Of a DNA stretch of 5,603 nucleotides, positions 1 through 5,573 are shown piece by piece; positions within the stretch are counted from its first letter, which is position 1, and every line of letters begins with the position of its first letter. The position numbers and the translations under genes are program-made. The DNA comes from an uncultured Oscillospiraceae bacterium. GTDB taxonomy: Bacteria > Bacillota > Clostridia > Oscillospirales > Ruminococcaceae. The notes under the pieces are model-generated. The model worked only from the letters and a program-made list of their open reading frames with translations, was not told the DNA's origin and made no database searches. Location: positions 1 to 5,603 of the forward strand of contig CATXYA010000148.1 of the NCBI GenBank assembly GCA_958403605.1, in the 5' to 3' direction.

Positions 1-1023
1 ATGGCCAGCAAGGGCGGCTACCGCAACTACGTGCTGCTGCTGTTGGTGGTGATGCTGGGCGCCAGCGTCATGAGCGGCACGGGCTACTACGTGCTGGTGC
101 TCAGCCTGGTATCCACCATCCCGTACAACAAAAACCTGCCCATCTCCAAGATCTTCATGCCCCTGGGCTTCGCCACCTACAACCCCATCGCCCCGGTGAA
201 CATGGCGTTCTATGTGGGCCTGGTGGCCTCGCTGCTGGAGAGCTCGGGCGTCACGGGCACGGCGGTGCCCATGCTGGTATACTCCGGCATCAAGCTCATC
301 AGCTCCATCGTGTTCCTCGTCTGGGCCATCATCGGCTACCGCTTTTTGCCGGACCACCCCATTGCCGATGCCGGTGAGGCCATCGAGGAAAAGCAGGGCG
401 CCGCGGCCCCCGCGCTGCCCAAGTGGAAAGAGGTCACGGTGTACGGGGTCTTTGCCGCCGTCGTTGTGTGCATGATGTTCCTGGACAAGCTGGGCGAGGC
501 CGGATACGCCATCCCCGGCGTTGCCGCCGCGGTGCTGTTCGTGCTGGGCGTGCTCAACTTCAAGGAAGTGCGTGAAAACATCGCCTCGCCGCTGATCCTC
601 ATGATGGCGGGCGTCATCGGCGTGGCGGGCGCGTTGGCAAACTCCGGCTTCACCGCCATGGTGGGCGAGGCCGTGGCCGGCGCGCTGGGCACCAATGTCA
701 GCCCCTTCCTCATCGTATTGGTGTTCACGCTGCTCACCAGCCTGTGCGCCACCTTCACCGGCGCCAGCTTCGGCTCGCTGTTCATCTTCGCGCCCATCGG
801 TATCGCGGCCTGTGTCAGCATGGGGCTGAATCCCACCGCCGTGGCCGTGGCCTGCGTCACCGCCGCCTGGATCAACTGGATCATGCCCATCGACGGCCTG
901 CCCGCCATGGTGCTGGGCATGGGCAAGTACAAGCTCATCGATTTCTGGAAATTCACCCTGCCGCTGTACGCGCTGCAGGTGCTGGCCACCGCGGGCTGCT
1001 GTGTCCTCTTCTTCCCCATGTAA
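1..1023 (+). CDS. SLC13/ArsB-like carboxylate (anion) permease, probably 5'-truncated by the window edge
   Basis: Integral membrane transporter that probably moves a carboxylate with Na+ or H+ across the cytoplasmic membrane. The frame is open from base 1 and gives 340 residues with about eight or nine hydrophobic segments and a charged, Ala/Pro-rich cytosolic loop at about 117-145. Two related halves are visible. The first has a helix-hairpin with S25-G26-T27, then PISKIFMPLGF (47-57). The second has SLCATFTGASFGSLFIFAP (247-265), then the C-terminal PAMVLGMGKY (301-310), typical of ion-transporter-superfamily permeases. S25-G26-T27 may stand where SLC13 proteins carry an SNT motif (tentative alignment). 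Family members usually have about 430-480 residues. The second-half motif is preceded by roughly 100 residues of its own repeat, but the first by only about 20, so the ATG at base 1 is probably an internal Met and some 80-100 residues lie upstream. No RBS can be seen. It leads the operon of sugar-acid enzymes; its substrate is inferred only from those neighbours. Confidence 0.72.
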   Translation: MASKGGYRNYVLLLLVVMLGASVMSGTGYYVLVLSLVSTIPYNKNLPISKIFMPLGFATYNPIAPVNMAFYVGLVASLLESSGVTGTAVPMLVYSGIKLISSIVFLVWAIIGYRFLPDHPIADAGEAIEEKQGAAAPALPKWKEVTVYGVFAAVVVCMMFLDKLGEAGYAIPGVAAAVLFVLGVLNFKEVRENIASPLILMMAGVIGVAGALANSGFTAMVGEAVAGALGTNVSPFLIVLVFTLLTSLCATFTGASFGSLFIFAPIGIAACVSMGLNPTAVAVACVTAAWINWIMPIDGLPAMVLGMGKYKLIDFWKFTLPLYALQVLATAGCCVLFFPM

Positions 1024-1051
1024 GGGAAAACGGGCGCGCGGAACTTCGCAG

Positions 1052-1077
1052 GGGGCCGGCGGCTTGACGCCGGCCCC
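1052..1077 (+). other. Perfect 10-bp GC-rich hairpin in the leader of the dehydrogenase gene
   Basis: GGGGCCGGCG (1052-1061) and CGCCGGCCCC (1068-1077) are exact reverse complements around a 6-base loop GCTTGA. The hairpin occupies most of the 67-base gap after the permease stop and ends one base before the purine-rich RBS at 1078-1085. No T-run follows, so it is not a standard intrinsic terminator. It could be a transcript-processing or stabilising structure that sets the level of downstream genes relative to the permease, or a partial attenuator. The structure is seen directly; the role is inference. Confidence 0.6.
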
Positions 1078-1079
1078 GG

Positions 1080-1085
1080 AAAGGA
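1080..1085 (+). promoter_or_regulatory. RBS of the iron-dependent alcohol dehydrogenase gene
   Basis: AAAGGA lies 5 bases before the ATG at 1091. It supports that start over upstream codons in the same open frame, which reads back into the permease gene. It directly abuts the 1052-1077 hairpin, so folding could affect its accessibility. Confidence 0.6.
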
Positions 1086-1090
1086 CGACA

Positions 1091-2238
1091 ATGGAACCGA
1101 TCAGTCATTTAAAAATGCCTCGCGCCGTGTGGAGCGGCGCGGGCGCGCTGGAGCAGCTGCCCCAGCTGCTGGCCGCGGAGGGCGCAAAGCGCGTGGCCGT
1201 GTTTGCCGACAAGGGCATCGTGGGCGCGGGCCTGCTGGCCCGGCCCTTGGAATTATTAGAGGCCCAGGGCTCCGCGTACACCGTGTTGGATGACCTGCCC
1301 CCCGAGCCCACCTATACCCAGGCCCAGCAGGTCATCGACGCTTGCAAGGCGCTGCGCCCGGAGCTGATTTTGGCGGCAGCGTGCTGGACACGGCCAAATT
1401 GGCCAGCATCCTGCTCACGGACGCCTACGGCGTGAAGGAGCTGCTGGCACAGCCCGCCCTGGCGCAGAAATGCTGCCCCACGGTGCTGGTGCCCACCACG
1501 GCGGGCACAGGCAGCGAGGCCACGCCCAACGCCATCGTGGCCGTGCCGGAGCAGGAGGTGAAGGTGGGCATCGTCAACGACGCCATGATCGCCGATTACG
1601 TGCTGCTGGACCCGGCCATGATCCGCAGCCTGCCGCGCAAGCTTGCGGCGGCCACGGGCGTGGACGCGCTGTGCCACGCCATCGAGTGCTACACCTCCAA
1701 CAAGGCCAATCCCATCAGCGACACCTTTGCCCTGCAGGCGCTGGACATGATCCTCAACAACATCGTGCCCGCCTGTGACGACCCCGCGGCCCTGGCGGCC
1801 AAAAGCGCCATGCAGCTGGCCAGTTTTTACGCCGGCGTGGCCATCACGGCCAGCGGCACCACGGCGGTGCACGCCCTCAGCTACCCGCTGGGCGGCAAAT
1901 ACCACATCGCCCACGGCGTGTCCAACGCCATGCTGCTGGTGCCGGTGCTGCGCTTCAACGCGCCCGCCTGCCAGGCGCGCCTGGCCGCCGCCTATGACCG
2001 CTGCCGGCTTGGCGGCGCGGACCTTTCCACCGCCGAAAAAGCGGAGGCGCTGCTGCGCCGCTTGGAAGAGATCGTGGCGCATCTGGACATCCCCACCAGC
2101 CTGACGGCTTTCGGCGTGCCCGCTGAAGATTTGGAGACGCTGGTGGCGGCAGGTCTGCAGGTGACGCGCCTCTTAAACAACAATCCCCGCCCCGTGACGG
2201 CGGACGACGCCCGGGCGCTGTACCGGCAGATCTTGTAA
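1091..2238 (+). pseudogene. Iron-containing alcohol dehydrogenase, frameshifted in the NAD(P)-binding loop
   Basis: Group III metal-dependent alcohol dehydrogenase (FucO/4-hydroxybutyrate dehydrogenase/maleylacetate reductase superfamily), a cytosolic NAD(P)-linked aldehyde/alcohol oxidoreductase. Frame 2 from ATG 1091 gives the N-terminal domain up to ELILA (residues 91-95, ending near 1375), then runs out of family sequence and stops at 1433-1435. The rest of the protein continues in frame 1 from GGSVLDTAK (about 1372 onward) to the stop at 2236-2238. Together the pieces make about 383 residues, the normal family length. Downstream motifs are intact: PTTAGTGSEATPN, metal ligands Asp (codon 1663) and His (1675) in GVDALCHAIE, and His codons 1870 and 1912 in HALSYPLGGKYHIAHG. 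The family normally reads A-V/I-G-G-G-S here, so part of the pyrophosphate-binding loop is missing as well as the frame. In frame 1 only a TTG (1342) without a good RBS could restart. Probable role if intact: redox handling of the aldehyde made by the operon's aldolase. A sequencing error is the alternative. Confidence 0.85.
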
Positions 2239-2243
2239 CAGGG

Positions 2244-2249
2244 AAGGAG
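2244..2249 (+). promoter_or_regulatory. RBS of the DHDPS-family gene
   Basis: A perfect AAGGAG sits 7 bases before the ATG at 2257, within the 18-base gap after the dehydrogenase stop. It is the strongest RBS in the window together with 4226-4231. It lets the aldolase gene be translated independently of the frameshifted gene upstream. Confidence 0.8.
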
Positions 2250-2256
2250 CTACCCC

Positions 2257-3156
2257 ATGAAAAATATCGAGATCAAGGGCATCATCCCGCCCATCATCAC
2301 CCCCATGCACGCGGATGAGAGCATCAATTTCCCCGAGCTGCGCCGCCAGGTGGACCGGCAGATCGAAAACGGCGTGCACGCGCTGTTCTGCTTCGGCACC
2401 AACGGCGAGGGCTATATTCTGGACGGCAGGGAAAAACAGCAGATTTTGGAGACTGTCGTCGAACAGGTGAACGGCCGCGTGCCGGTGTACGCGGGCACGG
2501 GCTGCATCTCCACGCGGGAGACCATCGCCCAGTCCCGCATGGCGAAGGACGTGGGCGCGGATGTGCTGAGCATCATCACGCCCAGCTTTGCCGCGGCCAG
2601 CCAGCAGGAGCTGTACGACCACTACAAGGCCGTGGCCGCCGCGGTGGATATCCCCATTGTGCTGTACAACATCCCGGCGCGCACGGGCAACGCCCTGGCC
2701 CCGGAAACGGTGGCGCGCCTGTCGCAGCTGGACAACATCGTGGGCGCCAAGGATTCCTCCGGCAACTGGGACAACATGCAGGCCTATCTGGACGGCACAC
2801 GGGACAGGGGCTTCGCCGTGCTTTCGGGCAACGACGGCCTCATTTTGAAATGCCTGCAGCACGGCGGGCAGGGCGGCGTGGCGGGGTGCGCCAACGTGTA
2901 CCCCCACACCATGGCCTCTATTTACGATTGCTACATGGCGGGCGACTTGGAGAAGGCCCGGGAATACCAGGACAGCATCGCCTCCTTCCGCGCCTGCTTC
3001 CAGTACGGCAACCCCAACACCATCGTCAAGACCGCCGTGGCGCTGCTGGGGCACGATGTGGGCAAGTGCCGCGCGCCGTTCAACCAAGTGCCGGAGGAGG
3101 GCATTGCCGCGCTGCGGCAGGTGCTGCGCGAAAACGCGGAAAAGGGGATGCACTGA
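2257..3156 (+). CDS. Dihydrodipicolinate synthase/N-acetylneuraminate lyase superfamily aldolase
   Basis: Class I (Schiff-base) aldolase of 299 residues, the normal length of this TIM-barrel family. Such enzymes join pyruvate to an aldehyde or split a 2-keto acid into the two; they are cytosolic tetramers. Visible landmarks are GTNGEGYIL (47-55, carboxylate-binding loop), Y137 in YNIPARTGN (catalytic Tyr of the relay), R142, and the Schiff-base K165 in GAKDSSGN (163-170). R142 corresponds to the Arg that binds the second carboxylate in lysine-pathway DapA. However, the loop reads T-N rather than the T-T usual in true DapA, and the Tyr region differs from the YNIPALSG form of sialate lyases. 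I therefore read it as a catabolic paralogue of unknown substrate rather than dapA or nanA proper. A clear AAGGAG sets the start. Its stop is 3 bases before pdxA, so the two are probably translationally coupled. Given its neighbours, cleavage of a 2-keto-3-deoxy sugar acid is the likeliest role, by inference only. Confidence 0.9.
   Translation: MKNIEIKGIIPPIITPMHADESINFPELRRQVDRQIENGVHALFCFGTNGEGYILDGREKQQILETVVEQVNGRVPVYAGTGCISTRETIAQSRMAKDVGADVLSIITPSFAAASQQELYDHYKAVAAAVDIPIVLYNIPARTGNALAPETVARLSQLDNIVGAKDSSGNWDNMQAYLDGTRDRGFAVLSGNDGLILKCLQHGGQGGVAGCANVYPHTMASIYDCYMAGDLEKAREYQDSIASFRACFQYGNPNTIVKTAVALLGHDVGKCRAPFNQVPEEGIAALRQVLRENAEKGMH
3142..3147 (+). promoter_or_regulatory. Weak RBS of the pdxA-type gene, inside the end of the upstream gene
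   Basis: AAGGGG lies 12 bases before the ATG at 3160, longer than ideal spacing, and overlaps the last codons of the aldolase gene. With only 3 bases between the upstream stop and this ATG, translation probably depends on coupling. A second in-frame ATG at 3169 has GGAG only 3 bases ahead, which is too close, so 3160 is preferred without certainty. Confidence 0.4.
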
Positions 3157-3159
3157 CCC

Positions 3160-4236
3160 ATGGAGAACATGGAGAAAAAGCTGCCCATCGTGGGCATCAC
3201 CATGGGCGACCCCGCGGGCAACGGGCCGGAGCTGTGCGTGCAGGCGCTGTGCCACCCGGAGGTGTACGCCCAATGCCGCCCGCTCGTCATCGGGGACGCC
3301 GCCGTGCTGGAACGGGCCGCGGCGCTGCTGGGGCGCCCGGAAACAGTCATCCGCCGCATTGCGGACGTGGCCGAGGCGGCGTTTGTGCCGGGCGTCATCG
3401 ATGTCTATCATCTGGACCTCATCGACCCGGCGCAGTTCGCCTACGGCAAGGTGTCGGCCATGTGCGGGCGCGCGGCCTTTGCCTGCGTGCGCAAGGTCAT
3501 CGAGCTGGCGCTGGCGGGCCAGGTGGACGCCACCTGCACCAACGCCCTTAACAAGGAAGCCCTCAACCTGGCGCTGGCGCCCGAGGGCCTGCACTTCGAC
3601 GGCCACACCGAGATCTACGCCCATTACACCCACACGGAAAAATACACCATGCTGCTGGCCCATCATGACCTGCGGGTGGTGCATGTCTCCACCCACTGCG
3701 CCCTGCGGGAGGCGTGCGACCGCGTGAAAAAGCAGCGCGTGCTGGATGTCATCCACATCGCGGCCGACGCCTGCAAAAGCTTCGGCATCCCGCGGCCGCG
3801 CATCGCCGTGGCGGGCCTCAACCCCCACGCGGGGGAAAACGGCCTGTTTGGCCGCGAGGAGCTGGACGAGATCATCCCCGCCATCGAGGCCGCCCGCGCG
3901 GAGGGCCTGTGCGTGGACGGCCCCGTGCCGCCGGACAGCCTGTTCCCCAAGGCCCTGGGCGGGTGGTATGATATCGTGGTGGCCATGTACCACGACCAGG
4001 GGCATATCCCCCTCAAGACCGTGGGCTTTGTCTATGACCGGGAGCGCCAGGCCTGGCAGGCGGTGGAGGGCGTCAACATCACGTTGGGGCTGCCCATCAT
4101 CCGCACCTCGGTGGATCACGGCACGGGCTTCGACCAGGCGGGCAAGGGCACGTCCAACGAGCTCAGCCTGCTCAACGCCATCCAGTACGCCGCGACGATG
4201 GCCGCCCACCGCGGCGGCCCCAGGGAAGGAGAATGA
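3160..4236 (+). CDS. pdxA: PdxA-family NAD-dependent 4-phospho-sugar-acid dehydrogenase (PdxA2 type)
   Basis: Metal- and NAD-dependent oxidative decarboxylase of the PdxA family, 358 residues (E. coli PdxA has 329). Classical PdxA oxidises 4-phosphohydroxy-L-threonine in vitamin B6 synthesis; PdxA2 paralogues act on 4-phospho-D-threonate or -erythronate in acid-sugar breakdown and yield dihydroxyacetone phosphate. Seen here: MGDPAGNGPE (15-24), TNALNKEAL (127-135), GHTE (148-151), the three metal-ligand histidines H179 (STH), H223 (GLNPHAGENG) and H278 (MYHDQGH), and LGLPIIRTSVDHGTG (309-323). The motif MYHDQGHIPLK with His-Ile-Pro after DQG matches the PdxA2 form; E. coli PdxA has DQGLPVLK. 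An odd point is N21 where the family usually has Ile in GDPAGIGPE. Residues 290-305 form a longer segment before VNITLGLP than in E. coli PdxA. No other B6 gene is nearby, and the neighbours are catabolic, which favours PdxA2. The usual partner, a DUF1537 kinase, is not in view. Confidence 0.93.
   Translation: MENMEKKLPIVGITMGDPAGNGPELCVQALCHPEVYAQCRPLVIGDAAVLERAAALLGRPETVIRRIADVAEAAFVPGVIDVYHLDLIDPAQFAYGKVSAMCGRAAFACVRKVIELALAGQVDATCTNALNKEALNLALAPEGLHFDGHTEIYAHYTHTEKYTMLLAHHDLRVVHVSTHCALREACDRVKKQRVLDVIHIAADACKSFGIPRPRIAVAGLNPHAGENGLFGREELDEIIPAIEAARAEGLCVDGPVPPDSLFPKALGGWYDIVVAMYHDQGHIPLKTVGFVYDRERQAWQAVEGVNITLGLPIIRTSVDHGTGFDQAGKGTSNELSLLNAIQYAATMAAHRGGPREGE
4226..4231 (+). promoter_or_regulatory. 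RBS of the Asp-box (sialidase-like) gene
   Basis: AAGGAG lies within the last codons of the pdxA-type gene, 5 bases before the ATG at 4237 and 8 before a second ATG at 4240. Spacing suits either, so the protein may begin at Met1 or Met2. The 4237 ATG follows the upstream TGA with no gap. Confidence 0.75.
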
Positions 4237-5397
4237 ATGATGGAATATCCCTGCTTGCCCGGCCTGACGCCGGACGGCACCATTTACCGCAATGGCGCCA
4301 TGGGCACCGTGGAGGCCATGCTGCCCCCCGGCGCCTGGGCCACCGCCCACGCGCCCGCGCTGCTGGAATTGCCCGGCGGCGATCTGCTGTGCGCCTGGTT
4401 TGCAGGCAGCTATGAGGGCAGTGCCGACGTCAGCATCGTGTGTGCCCGCCTGCCCCACGGGGCCGCCCGCTGGGAGGCGCCGGTGCAGGTCTCTCACGAC
4501 GCGCACCGCAGCGAGCAGAACCCCTCGCTGTTTTTGGCGCCGGACGGCGCGGTGTGGGCCGTCTATACCGCCCAGCTGGACCGCGTGCCCGGCAAGGACA
4601 ACATGCAGTACACCTCCGTCATCCGCCGCCAGAAAAGTACGGACGGGGGCCGCACCTGGGGTGAGCCGGACGTGCTGTTTGGCCGCGAGGGCAGCTTCTG
4701 CCGCCAGCCCATCCAGGTGCTGACGGGCGGACGCTGGATCTTCGCCAACTGGTTGTGCAGCGACAGCGCCTCCGGCCTCGCGGGCGACCCCACGGTCTTC
4801 CAGCTCTCGGACGACAGGGGCGCCACCTGGCGCCAGGTGGAGATGCCCGACAGCCATGGCCGCGTGCACGCCAATGTGGTGGAGCTGGCGCCGGGCCATC
4901 TGGCGGCCTTCCTGCGCAGCCGCGCGGCGGACAACATCTACCGCAGCGAGTCCACGGACAACGGCGACAGCTGGAGCGCGCCTGTGCCCACCTGCCTGCC
5001 CAACAACAATTCCAGCATCAGCGCCGTCAAGCTGCAAAGCGGGCGCATCGCCATCGCCTACAATCCCACCCGCACGCCCGCCCCGCAGCCCGGCGTAGCC
5101 GCGTGGCCCGGCCTGCGCTGCCCGGTGGCCGTGGCCCTGTCCGAGGACGGCGGCCATACCTGGCCGCTGGTGCGCCACATGGAGCTGGGCGAGGGCTTCG
5201 TCGGCCCCGAGAACAGCACCAACAACCGCCAGTACGAATACCCCACGCTGCTGCAGGCCGCCGACGGCGCTTTGCACCTGGCCTTTGCCTACCAAAGCCG
5301 CCGGGGCGTCAAATGGATGCGCTTCACCGAGGCGGACGTCATGGGCGCCAAGCGGGAGGCCGTGGGCGTGTACAACCCCACAGCGGCCAAGGTGTGA
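4237..5397 (+). CDS. Cytosolic BNR/Asp-box six-bladed propeller protein, sialidase-like family
   Basis: Protein of 386 residues of the predicted neuraminidase group (COG4692/BNR_2-like), expected to fold as a six-bladed beta-propeller. Four Asp boxes (S/T-x-D-x-G-x-T/S-W) are plain: 134-141 STDGGRTW, 191-198 SDDRGATW, 239-246 STDNGDSW and 302-309 SEDGGHTW. Other family-like blocks are WFAGSYEGSADVSI (54-67), RSEQNP (91-96), FCRQP (154-158), RVHANVVEL (209-217), RSRAADNIYRS (227-237), PNNNSSISAVKLQSGR (255-270) and NRQYEYP (330-336). There is no signal peptide or membrane anchor, so it should act in the cytosol on an imported small substrate. The FRIP motif of secreted GH33 sialidases is not seen, and I cannot assign the Arg triad or Tyr/Glu pair, so sialidase activity is unproven. 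Propellers of this type also occur in other glycosidases and lyases. It is last in the operon and abuts pdxA with no gap, so it probably supplies the pathway's first sugar unit. Fold: confident; reaction: unknown. Confidence 0.85.
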   Translation: MMEYPCLPGLTPDGTIYRNGAMGTVEAMLPPGAWATAHAPALLELPGGDLLCAWFAGSYEGSADVSIVCARLPHGAARWEAPVQVSHDAHRSEQNPSLFLAPDGAVWAVYTAQLDRVPGKDNMQYTSVIRRQKSTDGGRTWGEPDVLFGREGSFCRQPIQVLTGGRWIFANWLCSDSASGLAGDPTVFQLSDDRGATWRQVEMPDSHGRVHANVVELAPGHLAAFLRSRAADNIYRSESTDNGDSWSAPVPTCLPNNNSSISAVKLQSGRIAIAYNPTRTPAPQPGVAAWPGLRCPVAVALSEDGGHTWPLVRHMELGEGFVGPENSTNNRQYEYPTLLQAADGALHLAFAYQSRRGVKWMRFTEADVMGAKREAVGVYNPTAAKV

Positions 5398-5471
5398 CGC
5401 CGCGGCGCACACATTTCAGCGAAAAAAGAAGGGCGCGCTGCAAACGGCACGCAAAAAAAGAGAAGCTCCCG

Positions 5472-5496
5472 CGGTAGGGAACGCCGTTCCCTACCG
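5472..5496. repeat. 11-bp inverted repeat with 3-base loop; possible terminator or dispersed palindrome
   Basis: CGGTAGGGAAC (5472-5482) and GTTCCCTACCG (5486-5496) pair perfectly around GCC. On the + strand no T-run follows, the next being 28 bases on at 5525-5530. On the - strand a run of seven T (complement of 5453-5459) follows 12 bases after the stem, too far for a textbook terminator but possible for a convergent gene entering from the right. A dispersed intergenic palindrome is the other reading. Confidence 0.6.
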
Positions 5497-5524
5497 GGCC
5501 TGGGGTGCGGCCATCAAGATAAGC

Positions 5525-5559
5525 TTTTTTATTGCTCCGCATTGCTACGCAATAAAAAA
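5525..5559. repeat. AT-rich 11-bp inverted repeat containing a tandem 10-mer
   Basis: TTTTTTATTGC (5525-5535) and GCAATAAAAAA (5549-5559) are exact reverse complements with a 13-base loop. Inside, ATTGCTCCGC (5531-5540) and ATTGCTACGC (5541-5550) form a head-to-tail 10-mer differing at one base, which allows a second, smaller hairpin ATTGC-TAC-GCAAT (5541-5553). It has T6 on the 5' side and A6 on the 3' side, so the outer stem is symmetrical on both strands. Confidence 0.55.
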
Positions 5560-5573
5560 CAATTGATCTCCAT

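Noticed and set aside
1366..1380. Programmed -1 ribosomal frameshifting to rescue the Fe-ADH
   Set aside because: There is no canonical X-XXY-YYZ heptamer in frame, and a -1 shift would give LDFGGS rather than the expected AVGGGS loop.
1312..2082. A 256-codon - strand frame opposite the Fe-ADH gene
   Set aside because: It has the same antisense cause as the longer frame; no recognisable motif or RBS is seen, and the + strand carries clear Fe-ADH metal-binding motifs.
1342..2238. Treating the second part of the Fe-ADH as an independent intact gene
   Set aside because: Its only start is TTG without a good RBS, it begins inside the nucleotide-binding domain, and the missing N-terminal domain sits directly upstream in another frame. 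A broken single gene explains both parts better.
2257..5397. Reading the locus as an ordinary sialic acid (nan) operon
   Set aside because: The aldolase lacks the sialate-lyase YNIPALSG form, the Asp-box protein lacks FRIP and a signal peptide, and no nanE, nanK or nagAB gene is present; PdxA has no role in sialate breakdown.
2173..5412. A 1079-codon open frame on the - strand, antisense to the aldolase, pdxA-type and Asp-box genes
   Set aside because: Its codons are exact reverse complements of the sense codons, and all three sense genes share one frame. It stays open because sense codons TTA, CTA and TCA are avoided in this GC-rich coding; it ends at the sense TTA at 2173. Its product is low-complexity (Gly, Ala, Val, His, Arg) without domain motifs, while the sense proteins carry full active-site motifs.
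5472..5530. Intrinsic terminator made of the 5472-5496 hairpin and the T6 run at 5525
   Set aside because: The T-run begins 28 bases after the stem, far beyond the spacing intrinsic terminators need.
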